This document shows, piece by piece, positions 8,953 through 17,161 of a stretch of 64,000 bases of DNA; the stretch's first letter is position 1; the number at the start of each line of letters is the position of its first letter. The notes beneath the pieces are model-generated. The model was not told the origin of the DNA. It saw nothing but the letters and a program-made list of their open reading frames with translations, and did not search any database. This DNA comes from Halopseudomonas salina (GTDB taxonomy: Bacteria; Pseudomonadota; Gammaproteobacteria; Pseudomonadales; Pseudomonadaceae), in the NCBI RefSeq assembly GCF_008641105.1, contig NZ_VTTI01000008.1, forward strand, positions 1 to 64,000. The letters run 5' to 3'. The position numbers and the translations under genes were made by a program.

Positions 8953-10500
8953 GTGAGCCAGACACTGCTGAAAGCCCTGCAGAACCCCGACCTCTTCGAC
9001 CACCCGGTTACCAGTTTCACATTGATGGAAACGCATATTTCCTGGGTCTTGCTGACTGGTGACTATGTTTACAAGATAAAGAAACCAGTCAATTTCGGTT
9101 TCCTGGATTATTCCACACTCGACCGTCGCCAGCATTTCTGCCATGAAGAAGTACGCCTCAACCGCCGGCTTGCACCTGAACTCTATCTCGACGTGATCAG
9201 CGTTCATGGCAGTGAAAACAAGCCCAACCTGCATGGCGAAGGCCCTGTTGTCGAATACATGGTCAAGACCCGGCAGTTCCGCCAACAAGACCTGCTCGGC
9301 AACATGCAGCGGGCCGGTCAGCTCGAAGCACGACACATCGACAGCCTGGCTCAAAAGCTGGCTGGCTTTCACCAACACATCGAGCGCGCGCCCCTGGAAA
9401 CACCATGGGGCGAACCGGACAACCTGCATGCTCCGGTGGCAGAAAACTTTACCGACATTCGCGGCCTGATTTCCGAACCAGCTGACCTTGAACAACTCGA
9501 ACAGCTGGAGCAATGGGCGCATAGTACCTTCCAGCGCCTGACTCCCAAATTCTCCCAACGCAAAGCTGAAGGCTTTATACGCGAATGTCATGGTGACATC
9601 TATCTCGACAACGTCACCCTGATAGACGGAGAGGTAACCCTGTTTGACGGAATAGAATTCAACGATGCGTTCCGCTGGATTGATGTCATGAGCGATGTCG
9701 CTTTCATGGCCATGGATCTGGAAGACAGGGGCCTTAACAACCTTGCCCAACGGTTCGTCAATGGCTATCTGGAGCACACTGGCGATTACGCCGGCCTGGC
9801 ACTGCTCGACTACTACAAGGCCTATCGGGCAATGGTTCGCGCCAAGGTGGCCCTGTTACGCCTGACTCAGCCAGATGTCAGCGAAGTGGAACGCAAGGAA
9901 GTGCTCGCCCGTTACCACAGCTATGCTGACCTGGCTGAGCGTTACACCCACGTACCACAGCGGTTCGGCATCCTTACCCAGGGCGTGGCTGGCTCAGGTA
10001 AAAGCACCATAGCCCTGCACTTGGTACAACAGCTGGGGGCCATTCGTCTGCGCTCGGATACAGAACGTAAAAGACTGTTCGGCACCCGAGGCAGCGGTAA
10101 CCTGGATGCAGGGTTGTATTCAACCGATGCCAGCGAGAAGACTTACGCCAGGCTGGCAAATCTGGCCACTCAGGTCCTGGCTGCGGGATACCCTGTGGTT
10201 ATTGATGCGGCCAACCTCAAGCAGTCCCAGCGCGACGCGCTGCGTCTCGCCATCGAGGATCAGGGTGTACCCTGTCTGATATTGCAGTGCACGGCCGCCC
10301 TGGAAGTCCTCGAGGAACGCATCAGCAAACGGCAAAGCGAGGCGACCGACCCCTCCGACGCGGACATCAGAGTCGCACGGCACCAGCTCGAACACATGGA
10401 AGAGCTGACAGAGGACGAAAAGCTATGCAGCATGAGCGTTGCCACTGATGTGGAAGACAGTCTGGAGCAACTGGTAAACCAGCTACGCGAGCGGTTCTAG
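8953..10500 (+). CDS. Aminoglycoside phosphotransferase-like/AAA kinase fusion
   Basis: A 515-residue two-domain protein. Residues ~1-310 resemble APH/choline-kinase-type phosphotransferases, with the catalytic-loop-like CHGDIYLDNV and DGIEFND (metal Asp). Residues ~340-515 are a P-loop kinase like the AAA_33/zeta-toxin group, with GVAGSGKST. Start is GTG with AAGGA 7 nt upstream. Such bifunctional APT/ATP-binding proteins are widespread in proteobacteria; the substrate is unknown and the name does not imply drug resistance. It is divergent from mrcB. Confidence 0.85.
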   Translation: MSQTLLKALQNPDLFDHPVTSFTLMETHISWVLLTGDYVYKIKKPVNFGFLDYSTLDRRQHFCHEEVRLNRRLAPELYLDVISVHGSENKPNLHGEGPVVEYMVKTRQFRQQDLLGNMQRAGQLEARHIDSLAQKLAGFHQHIERAPLETPWGEPDNLHAPVAENFTDIRGLISEPADLEQLEQLEQWAHSTFQRLTPKFSQRKAEGFIRECHGDIYLDNVTLIDGEVTLFDGIEFNDAFRWIDVMSDVAFMAMDLEDRGLNNLAQRFVNGYLEHTGDYAGLALLDYYKAYRAMVRAKVALLRLTQPDVSEVERKEVLARYHSYADLAERYTHVPQRFGILTQGVAGSGKSTIALHLVQQLGAIRLRSDTERKRLFGTRGSGNLDAGLYSTDASEKTYARLANLATQVLAAGYPVVIDAANLKQSQRDALRLAIEDQGVPCLILQCTAALEVLEERISKRQSEATDPSDADIRVARHQLEHMEELTEDEKLCSMSVATDVEDSLEQLVNQLRERF

Positions 10501-10508
10501 TTGTTCCA

Positions 10509-10539
10509 GCGACGTGGCTGTACCTATCAGCCACGTCGC
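10509..10539. repeat. Strong 12-bp hairpin without U-tract
   Basis: A perfect inverted repeat with 12-bp arms (10509-10520 and 10528-10539) and a 7-nt loop begins 8 nt after the kinase stop codon. Neither strand has a T-run after it, so it may protect an mRNA 3' end or act as a weak terminator. Confidence 0.6.
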
Positions 10540-10706
10540 ACTACACTCCTTGCTGGGAACCAATAAAAAGAAGCCCAGACCATGCATACAGAAAAAGTCC
10601 AAGGCCGCGACGAAAACGTCCGTGCCTGCATTACCCCGCCAAGGTGTTTTCGAGCATCTTCCAGATACCATGAGTACCCTGCCCACCAGGCGCAAGGGGG
10701 CAGATC

Positions 10707-10976
10707 ATGATCGATGATGAGCTCCTGGCCATGCGCAATCTCGGCAAGACCTCCGCCCAATGGCTGCACGCCACAGGCATCCACGATCGCGACGAACTCG
10801 ATCGCCGGGGCCCCGTCGGGGCCTATTGCGCCGTGCGTGAAAGAGGCTTTCGGGCATCCAAGTCATTGATGTTCGCCATAGCCGGCGCGCTGCAAGGCGT
10901 GCACTGGAATGACCTGGACCCGGAATACAAAGAGCAATTGCTCGAGCAGCTGAAACAACGCCAGGCAAATCATTGA
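10707..10976 (+). CDS. TfoX C-terminal domain protein
   Basis: An 89-residue protein made only of the TfoX C-terminal helix-hairpin-helix-like domain (LLAMRNLGKTSAQWLHATGI, then GALQGVHWNDL). It lacks the N-terminal domain of the competence regulator TfoX/Sxy, so a competence role should not be assumed. The ATG is preceded by AAGGGGG. A P. aeruginosa gene of the same kind lies just upstream of cbpA. Function is not known. Confidence 0.8.
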   Translation: MIDDELLAMRNLGKTSAQWLHATGIHDRDELDRRGPVGAYCAVRERGFRASKSLMFAIAGALQGVHWNDLDPEYKEQLLEQLKQRQANH

Positions 10977-11027
10977 TTCGGCGTAAATTGCGCTGGAGCC
11001 AAGGGTGCGGCACGCTGAATAGTTGAA

Positions 11028-11043
11028 GCTGATCACGCTCACG
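11028..11043. promoter_or_regulatory. Possible CRP/Vfr site upstream of cbpA
   Basis: GCTGA-N6-TCACG matches 7 of 10 positions of the CRP consensus half-sites. It lies just ahead of a -10-like TATATT (11050-11055). In P. aeruginosa cbpA is activated by Vfr. Here the site would be unusually close to the -10, so this is weak. Confidence 0.3.
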
Positions 11044-11170
11044 ACAATTTATATTGGCAGTAGCAGAACCCACTGCAGTATCTTAATGCCAACGGCCAAG
11101 ATTTCCCGAGCTCGTGCGACTTTCAGCTGCAGGTCTTGCCGAAAACAGGAAAACAAAAAGGAATTCGCAC

Positions 11171-11965
11171 ATGTATCTCATCGGTGACCAACCCCCCTAC
11201 GCAGAAAAACTCATCAATGCGCTGCAGCTCATACCCGAGCAGCTGCTGGATGGGCTGTCACCGTGCGGGGAGCCCATATCCCTTGATGCAGTAAACGATC
11301 TGTACGAACACGTAGGCAATAATCGCATCTATCTGCTTCAATCCGGCCTGCTACATGCGGTTATCGAAGACAAACCCCTGTTCTACATTCAGGAGGGCGA
11401 CCTGATCGGGTTACGTCAGGGCCTCAATACCGCCCCCTGCACCTACCGCAGCGACGAACCATTGATACTGGTCCCCTACGATCGCGAACTGTTGTTCAAG
11501 CACATTCATGGCAACAGCCAACGACAGGAACAGTTCACCCAGTATATCCTCGGCCAGGCGGCCCTGATGTCTGACGCGCTTGCCTACAGCCGCCCCCCTG
11601 AGGTACGCCCGGTAACCGGTTTTCAGCATTTCCCGGCCGGCGCCGAACTCATTCGTCAGGGCGACGATGCGGATCATGTATTCATTATTACCGAAGGTCA
11701 CGCCGAGGCCTTTGTGCAGGGTATAAAGGTAGGTGACGTGCAGAAGGACGAAATTTTTGGCGCGATGGCCCTGTTTACCCGCGAGAAGCGTTCGGCGACC
11801 GTAATCGCCAGCGCTCCGACAACGGTAATGATGATCCCCAAGGAACAGTTTCTCGCTCTGATGCAAAGCAATCCGCGAATTGCCCATAGCCTGATCGAAA
11901 GCATGGCTCGCAGAATAGATCTGATGAACAAGGAACTCACCCAGTACAAACAGGCTACCCGCTAA
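11171..11965 (+). CDS. cbpA: Cyclic nucleotide-binding domain protein CbpA-like
   Basis: A 264-residue protein with a C-terminal cNMP-binding domain (about residues 155-250: GDDADHVFIITEGHAEAF, then the phosphate cassette FGAMALFTREKRSATV). No DNA-binding domain follows, so it is not a CRP-type regulator. The N-terminal half shows no motif I recognise. The start is the ATG at 11171 with AAGGA upstream; an in-frame upstream extension to 11114 is unlikely. In the cassette the usual Glu is replaced by Ala while the Arg is kept. Position next to prrF and the heme genes matches the Pseudomonas cAMP-binding protein CbpA. Confidence 0.8.
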   Translation: MYLIGDQPPYAEKLINALQLIPEQLLDGLSPCGEPISLDAVNDLYEHVGNNRIYLLQSGLLHAVIEDKPLFYIQEGDLIGLRQGLNTAPCTYRSDEPLILVPYDRELLFKHIHGNSQRQEQFTQYILGQAALMSDALAYSRPPEVRPVTGFQHFPAGAELIRQGDDADHVFIITEGHAEAFVQGIKVGDVQKDEIFGAMALFTREKRSATVIASAPTTVMMIPKEQFLALMQSNPRIAHSLIESMARRIDLMNKELTQYKQATR

Positions 11966-11979
11966 TTACTGCACAACGC

Positions 11980-12007
11980 TTGACATGCGAATGAGAATCT
12001 ATATTAT
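11980..12007 (+). promoter_or_regulatory. prrF promoter with overlapping Fur box
   Basis: A -35 TTGACA (11980-11985) and -10 TATTAT (12002-12007) are spaced by 16 nt. The segment 11987-12005 between and over them matches the 19-bp Fur consensus at 13 positions, around AATGAGAAT. Iron-bound Fur would block the promoter, giving expression only under iron limitation. Confidence 0.75.
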
Positions 12008-12012
12008 TAGCA

Positions 12013-12118
12013 ACAAGTCGTCGCGAGATGACTTGTTGATAGCAGCTTGCTCCAAGCCGTTATCTCCTCATCAGGCTAATCACGGATTAGGCCCGCTCAA
12101 TGAGCGGGCCATTTTTTT
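12013..12118 (+). ncRNA. prrF: PrrF-type iron-responsive small RNA
   Basis: An RNA of about 106 nt that, like PrrF1/PrrF2 of Pseudomonas, would pair with mRNAs of iron-using proteins during iron starvation. A 5' hairpin (12011-12019 with 12030-12038) is followed by the conserved single-stranded core, where GTTATCTCCTCATCAGGCTA (12059-12078) is the hallmark of the family, and by a rho-independent terminator. It sits between cbpA and the phuW-like gene exactly where P. aeruginosa has the prrF1-prrF2 pair. Only one copy is present here. The start is inferred from the promoter. Confidence 0.9.
12090..12118 (+). terminator. Terminator of PrrF
   Basis: A 9-bp GC-rich stem (12090-12098 with 12102-12110) with a 3-nt loop is followed by A and seven T residues. 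It is a textbook intrinsic terminator. Confidence 0.9.
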
Positions 12119-12158
12119 GGCTGATTAACTGATCAACAGAACAGTGCGATCGCCAGCT

Positions 12159-13022
12159 CTACTCCCATTGCGCACAGTAATCGGTTTCCGGTAGCGCCGC
12201 CGTCAACCAGATAAAATCTGCCTGCGTCCTGTCCGGTAACGGAGCTCCGGCTTCCACCAGGATCACGACCAATGGCACCGCAGGCCCATCTGCCGGCCAA
12301 TACAGGGGCACGCCGAGGTCCTTGCGCACGTGATAACTACCTGCCAGCAGCAATGCAGGCGTCGGTGCTTCCAGCAACTGCTGCGCCATTCGCTGATCAC
12401 GACCCTGTTGGATAGCCAGCATCGCGGGCAACTGGTCTTCGGGCATCTTTCCGCAATGGGCGGTAGCGATGGTTTCATTGAGTAGCTGTAGCGCCTCGGT
12501 GCTGTAAACGTCAGTCTCTAACGCAGGTTCCTGGTAGATTGCGCGCATCTCCTCTTTGGTAAGATTTGCTCCCAACAGACGCTCCGGGTTAGCCAGGCCC
12601 CACTTGACCAGCGGGCCGTATAAATTCCAGTCCCAACCGGGACTCCAGTCCAGTTTATCGTGCAGGACTGTATCGTCATTGTCGGCCCTGCCCTGCAATT
12701 CGTCTGCCGCCGCCTGCTGCGAGGGGTCGATCATTTCCATCAGCAGGGCGCCCTGGGAACGATTGCTGTGCAATTTCTGCAGGAGCCACAACTGCAAACG
12801 GTGGTGATCGGGATTGTCGTGTTTCTCTCCAACCAGCACATGGGGAGCGGAAGCCAGGCTCTCGACCAACATGGCCGGAGTCAGCCAGATACCGTTCGCT
12901 GTATCCAGCACCTGACCCAGGTGCGGGTCATTCAGCCCTTCCGGACTGACCCAGTCAGGCAACTGCTGTGCCTGCACCGCGAAACTGCAAACGCATAACC
13001 ACACCAGGAGCAAACGGCGCAT
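12159..13022 (-). CDS. ChaN-family iron-regulated protein (PhuW-like)
   Basis: Exported protein of the ChaN/DUF399 heme-binding family. Residues 1-18 are a signal peptide (MRRLLLVWLCVCSFAVQA). The conserved LVGEKHDNPDHH motif (about residue 60) and a second His region (LLAGSYHVRKDLG) are present. ChaN-type proteins bind heme at the envelope, so a role in handling heme imported by the adjacent HmuUV transporter is likely. It starts 9 nt after hmuV and is the last gene of hmuU-hmuV-chaN, equivalent to phuU-phuV-phuW. Confidence 0.85.
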   Translation of the reverse strand: MRRLLLVWLCVCSFAVQAQQLPDWVSPEGLNDPHLGQVLDTANGIWLTPAMLVESLASAPHVLVGEKHDNPDHHRLQLWLLQKLHSNRSQGALLMEMIDPSQQAAADELQGRADNDDTVLHDKLDWSPGWDWNLYGPLVKWGLANPERLLGANLTKEEMRAIYQEPALETDVYSTEALQLLNETIATAHCGKMPEDQLPAMLAIQQGRDQRMAQQLLEAPTPALLLAGSYHVRKDLGVPLYWPADGPAVPLVVILVEAGAPLPDRTQADFIWLTAALPETDYCAQWE

Positions 13023-13031
13023 CGCGATACC

Positions 13032-13796
13032 TCAGCTGATAATTAATGGGCAATCCAGTTGCGGATGGGGTGCGACCTGTACCTCGACACCAAACACCTG
13101 ACTGATCCGCTCTGCCTTGAGCACATCCCAGGGGGTACCCACGGCAGAAACCCCTCCACGATCAAGCAGTAGCAACCTGTCAGCGTAGCGTGCCGCCAGA
13201 TTCAAATCGTGCAATACCAACAATACCGCATTGCCGCGCCCGGCGAGCTCACGGGCTTGTTGCAGAATCAGTCGCTGATGGGCCAGGTCCAGCGAGGCAG
13301 TAGGCTCGTCGAGTAGCAGGCAGGCAGGCTCCGCATTACTCCATATCTGCGCCAGTACCCGAGCCAGATGCACCCGCTGGCGTTCGCCACCAGACAAAGC
13401 AAGGTAGCTACGCTGACGCAAATGCGTGATGTCGGCTGCATGCATCACCTCTGCGGCTATACGCGCATCCTCGTCCCGCCCGCTGGCGTGGGGCAGCCGA
13501 CCGAGCAGCACAACCTCCTCAACACTGAAGGCAAACGCGAGCGAGGAAGCTTGCGGCAATACGGCAAGACGCTGCGCGCGCTGGTTGGCGGCCCAGGACT
13601 CCAAGGGCCTGTCTGCCAGAAGAATATCGCCAGCAGCGCGGGGCAGCTCGCCGCTCAGGGTAGCCAGTAGCGTACTTTTCCCGGCCCCGTTGGTGCCCAA
13701 CACCGCCAGCACTTCCCCAGCCTGCAGGCGGAAATCAATACCAGCAACAACCTGGCAGCCACCCCGCGCACAACTGAGCCCCCGAACTGCCAGCAT
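13032..13796 (-). CDS. hmuV: Heme ABC transporter ATP-binding protein
   Basis: ATPase subunit that powers import through HmuU. A 254-residue ABC protein with Walker A GTNGAGKST (about residue 34), signature LSGGERQRVHLAR, and Walker B CLLLDEPTASLD. The ATG at 13796 shares one base with the hmuU stop (TAATG); an in-frame GTG lies two codons upstream. The FecCD-linked ATPases for heme, B12 and siderophores look alike, and heme is preferred because of the ChaN and PrrF neighbours. Confidence 0.88.
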   Translation of the reverse strand: MLAVRGLSCARGGCQVVAGIDFRLQAGEVLAVLGTNGAGKSTLLATLSGELPRAAGDILLADRPLESWAANQRAQRLAVLPQASSLAFAFSVEEVVLLGRLPHASGRDEDARIAAEVMHAADITHLRQRSYLALSGGERQRVHLARVLAQIWSNAEPACLLLDEPTASLDLAHQRLILQQARELAGRGNAVLLVLHDLNLAARYADRLLLLDRGGVSAVGTPWDVLKAERISQVFGVEVQVAPHPQLDCPLIIS

Positions 13797-14839
13797 TACC
13801 ACCCCCGGCGCTGTGAGCGCAGCAACAGGATCAGAAAGAATGGCGCACCCAAAAGCGCGGTGAGAATCCCAATCGGCAGCTCCGCCGGTGCAATCACCAG
13901 CCGCGCCACCACGTCAGCCAGCAGCAGCAAACCGCCACCCAGCAGCATTGACCCAGGCAGTACCAGGCGATGATCAACGCCCAGCATCAAACGAATCAGA
14001 TGCGGCACCACCAAGCCGACAAACCCGATCAGGCCCGCTACCGCCACGCAGGCCCCCACTCCCAGGGCAGTCAGCAGGATCAGCTCACGCTTGACCCGCT
14101 CAACGTCGACGCCCAGATGCCGAGCTTCGGACTCACCAAGCAGTAAAGCGTTAAGTGCGCGAGCCTGACGCGGCAATCGCCAACATATCAGTGCGCAACA
14201 CAGCGCAAGTGCAAGGACCCGTGGATAGCTTGCCGAGCCCAGGCTACCCATGTTCCAGAAGGTGAGCGTGCGTAGCATACGGTCATCGGCCAGATAACCC
14301 AGCAGACCGATAAGCGCGCCGCTGATCGCGGCGATTGCGATACCGGCCAGTAACATGCTGGCGACCGAAGTGCCTTGAGCCGTCTGCCCCAATCGATACA
14401 CCAACAGCGTAGTGACAACCCCTCCGCCAAACGCTCCGATAACGGTTGCGTAGGGCAGTAAAGCATCAGGCATGGCGGAAAACAGCCAGCCCCCCAGCAC
14501 AATAACGACAGCCGCGCCGAGTGCCGCACCACTGGAAACGCCTATCAGGCTGGGATCGGCCAGAGGGTTGCGAAACAGTCCCTGCATAACAGCTCCGGTC
14601 AGCGCCAGCGTTACGCCGACCAGCAATCCCATCAGTGTGCGCGGCAACCGGATCTGTTCGATGATCACTTGAACTTCGCCGGGTGCCTCAGTCAACCCCA
14701 GCATGTTCCCCAAAGCCGCGAGGGTATCCAGCGGCGCTACAGTGACCGCCCCCAGCCCGAGTGACAATAGAATAGTCGACAGCAGAAAGATAAAAAGCAC
14801 TGTGAGAATGGCTGGGCGCATCCGCGCATGCATAATCAT
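13796..14839 (-). CDS. hmuU: Heme ABC transporter permease, FecCD family
   Basis: Inner-membrane permease with about ten hydrophobic helices, similar to BtuC/FhuB/HmuU. Family motifs include RLPRTLMGLLVGVTLALTGA, GLFRNPLADPSLIGVSSGA and GFVGLVVPHLIRL. I prefer the ATG at 14839 (347 residues, with GGTGA upstream); the frame continues to an ATG at 14896 without a ribosome site. The operon usually begins with a periplasmic heme-binding protein and a heme chaperone, but neither is upstream: a divergent Rieske gene starts at 14920. Confidence 0.88.
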   Translation of the reverse strand: MIMHARMRPAILTVLFIFLLSTILLSLGLGAVTVAPLDTLAALGNMLGLTEAPGEVQVIIEQIRLPRTLMGLLVGVTLALTGAVMQGLFRNPLADPSLIGVSSGAALGAAVVIVLGGWLFSAMPDALLPYATVIGAFGGGVVTTLLVYRLGQTAQGTSVASMLLAGIAIAAISGALIGLLGYLADDRMLRTLTFWNMGSLGSASYPRVLALALCCALICWRLPRQARALNALLLGESEARHLGVDVERVKRELILLTALGVGACVAVAGLIGFVGLVVPHLIRLMLGVDHRLVLPGSMLLGGGLLLLADVVARLVIAPAELPIGILTALLGAPFFLILLLRSQRRGW

Positions 14840-14919
14840 CAGCGTTTCACCGACAATCTGCAGGGCCGGAGTAGTCTGCGAGACTGGCGGCGGCATGCGC
14901 CGGCGGAGATAATGGATCC

Positions 14920-15258
14920 ATGACTGACAATGATGATTTTCTGCCCGCCCCCCTGTGTCGTCTCGACCAGCTCGCCGACCCCGGCAGTCTGGGAGTGGAA
15001 CGCGATGGCGAAATGCTGATGGTGATACGCCAGGGCAACCGTGCCTACGTTTACGTCAACCGCTGCCCCCATCGCGGTATCCCCCTGGAGTGGGTCCCCA
15101 ATCAGTTTCTCGACAGCTCCGGCAGACTGATCCAGTGTGCCAGCCACGGCGCGCTTTTTCTGCCGGAAAACGGCGAATGTGTCGCCGGTCCCTGTGCTGG
15201 CGCGTACCTGCAACCGCGCCGCTGCCATATCGGCAATGGTCAGGTCTGGCTTGACTGA
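14920..15258 (+). CDS. Stand-alone Rieske [2Fe-2S] protein
   Basis: A 112-residue soluble Rieske-fold protein. The two cluster-binding motifs are CPHRG (C-x-H, about residue 49) and CASHG (C-x2-H, about residue 72). There is no signal peptide or membrane anchor, so it is a cytoplasmic electron carrier or an oxygenase ferredoxin-like protein, not the cytochrome bc1 subunit. It is divergent from hmuU and converges on sfsA. No oxygenase or reductase partner is nearby, and the partner is unknown. Confidence 0.85.
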   Translation: MTDNDDFLPAPLCRLDQLADPGSLGVERDGEMLMVIRQGNRAYVYVNRCPHRGIPLEWVPNQFLDSSGRLIQCASHGALFLPENGECVAGPCAGAYLQPRRCHIGNGQVWLD

Positions 15259-15281
15259 ACGCCCATGTCCGTCGCTCTGGC

Positions 15282-15998
15282 TCATATCTCCACCGGCAGT
15301 TGACCTGCCACTTCCAGGCCATGCGGTGAGGGGACTACCGACCAGGCGATGACCTCCACACCCTGGGCTACAGCCTGACGCAACAGCCGACCGTATTCGG
15401 GGTCTATCTCATCGGCGGGCCTCACCCACTCGATGCCAGAATGCATGACACAGAACAGCAGGCAGGCACGCCTGCCATTGGCGGCCAGGCTGGTCAGCTC
15501 GCGCAGATGCTTCTGCCCCCGCAGACTGACGGCGTCCGGAAAAGCGCCGCCGCCCGCACCCACCGCCATGGTTACGCTCTTGACCTCGACCACACATTCC
15601 CCCGGATCGCTGAGCAGAAAGTCGAAGCGGCTCTCGCCGCCTGGCAGCCTGACCTCCGGCCGCACCACACGATAGCCCACAAGTGGCGTGATCAGATCCT
15701 GCGCCAGCGCGGCAGCCACCACCTTGTTGGCCCGTGCACTGTGAATACAGGCCAGACCACCAAGCGGTGTTTCAACCAGCTCCCAGCTACCCGGCAGCTT
15801 GCGCCCGGTCTTCTGTTCCAGGCGCACCCAGACGGAGCTGCCCGGCTCGGCACACCCTTTCATTGATCCCGTGTTGGGACAGTGCACGGTCATTTCGCGG
15901 CCATCATCCAGGCGCACATCGGCGAGAAAGCGTTTATAGCGCTTGAGCAGGATGCCGCTGTGCAGGAGGGGTGAAAATGGTATCGATGTTGCGGACAT
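15282..15998 (-). CDS. sfsA: SfsA family DNA/RNA nuclease-like protein
   Basis: A 238-residue SfsA protein, historically 'sugar fermentation stimulation'. It has an N-terminal OB-like part with the conserved HCPNTGSM and a C-terminal PD-(D/E)XK nuclease-like core (RFDFLLSD, then CVVEVKSVT). The ATG shares one base with the stop of the upstream aminotransferase gene (TAATG), so the two are translationally coupled, as in other pseudomonads. The physiological role is unclear in the family. Confidence 0.92.
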   Translation of the reverse strand: MSATSIPFSPLLHSGILLKRYKRFLADVRLDDGREMTVHCPNTGSMKGCAEPGSSVWVRLEQKTGRKLPGSWELVETPLGGLACIHSARANKVVAAALAQDLITPLVGYRVVRPEVRLPGGESRFDFLLSDPGECVVEVKSVTMAVGAGGGAFPDAVSLRGQKHLRELTSLAANGRRACLLFCVMHSGIEWVRPADEIDPEYGRLLRQAVAQGVEVIAWSVVPSPHGLEVAGQLPVEI

Positions 15999-17161
15999 TA
16001 TCTGAGACCCCGCTCCAGACGCTCGACTGCCTGCCCGAGTCGATCGAGGGATGCGGTGTAAGCGAAACGTACATGCTCATGCTGGCGATAGTCACCGAAG
16101 TCCAGACCCGGTGTAATCGCCAGATATTCGCTTTCAAGCAAGCGCCGACACAGCGCGCTGCTGTCTGCGGAATGCCTGCTGATGTCGGCATATAGATAGA
16201 AGGCGCCCTGCGGGGTGGTCGGTATCCCGAAACCTAGATCACGCAGCGCAGGAAGAAGAAAATCCCGGCGAGCCTGAAAAGCTTTCCGACGCTCCTCGCA
16301 AATGGCTTGAGTTTCCTCTTCGAACGCCGCAAGCGCTGCCCACTGAGCCATGTGGGGCGCACAGATGTACAGATTCTGAGCCAGCTTCTCCAGTTCGGGA
16401 ATCGCAGCCTCGGGGGCGATCAACCAGCCCAGTCGCCAACCGGTCATGCCGTAGTACTTGGAAAAACTGTTGAGCACGAATGCATCCGGCGCCACCTCAA
16501 GCACCGAGCTTGCCTCACAGTCGTAGGTCAGGCCATGGTATATCTCGTCAACCACCAGATGCCCACCCAACCGTCTGACTGTATCGGCCATTCCACGCAA
16601 CTGGGGCTTGCTCAGCAGAGTACCTGTAGGATTGGCTGGAGAGGCCGCCAGTACCGCTGAACAACTGTCATCCCAGTGCTGCTCGATCAACTCGGGAGTC
16701 AGTTGGTAAGCGCTCTGCGGCCCAGTGGGTATCATCTTCGCATTGGCTCCGAGCAGGCGCAGAAAATTGCGATTGCAGGGATAGGACGGGTCGGCCATCA
16801 CCACACTCTGTCCCGGATCAACAAGCAGCGAGGCTATCAGCAACAGAGCTGCCGAGCCTCCGGGGGTGACGACCACTCTACCTGGATCGACCTGCACACC
16901 GTAGCGGTGCGCATAGGAAGCGGCGATAGCCTCGCGTAACGCTGGCAAGCCCAATGCCGGCGTGTAGCCGGTATGTCCGTTGTCCAGGGCAGCCTGCCCG
17001 GCGCGAATAATCGGGGCAGGGGTTGCAAAATCGGGCTCGCCGATCTCCATGTGGATCACGTCGCGACCCTGCGCTTGCAGCGTCTTGGCCCGCGCCAGCA
17101 CACTCATGACATGAAACGCCTGAATATCCCGCGTCCGCTCTGCCCACCCCTGCCTGCGCAT
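15998..17161 (-). CDS. PLP-dependent class I/II aminotransferase
   Basis: A 387-residue fold-type I aminotransferase. It shows the N-terminal substrate region MEIGEPDFATP, the Asp/Tyr pair in VVDEIYHGLTYD, and the Schiff-base Lys in NSFSKYYGMTGWRLGW. The AGGAG sequence precedes the ATG by about 6 nt. The closest known relatives by eye are the aspartate/alanine-type aminotransferases annotated next to dksA in Pseudomonas. The amino donor cannot be fixed from sequence. It is divergent from dksA and coupled to sfsA. Confidence 0.9.
   Translation of the reverse strand: MRRQGWAERTRDIQAFHVMSVLARAKTLQAQGRDVIHMEIGEPDFATPAPIIRAGQAALDNGHTGYTPALGLPALREAIAASYAHRYGVQVDPGRVVVTPGGSAALLLIASLLVDPGQSVVMADPSYPCNRNFLRLLGANAKMIPTGPQSAYQLTPELIEQHWDDSCSAVLAASPANPTGTLLSKPQLRGMADTVRRLGGHLVVDEIYHGLTYDCEASSVLEVAPDAFVLNSFSKYYGMTGWRLGWLIAPEAAIPELEKLAQNLYICAPHMAQWAALAAFEEETQAICEERRKAFQARRDFLLPALRDLGFGIPTTPQGAFYLYADISRHSADSSALCRRLLESEYLAITPGLDFGDYRQHEHVRFAYTASLDRLGQAVERLERGLR

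Noticed and set aside
8935..9777. 280-codon frame on the minus strand
   Set aside because: It is antisense to the APT/AAA kinase gene and looks like a compositional shadow without motifs.
8953..10500. Aminoglycoside resistance gene
   Set aside because: The APH-like fold is fused to an AAA kinase in a family common in chromosomes and not linked to resistance; there are no mobile elements nearby.
10707..10976. Competence regulator TfoX
   Set aside because: Only the C-terminal domain is present, and no competence genes are adjacent.
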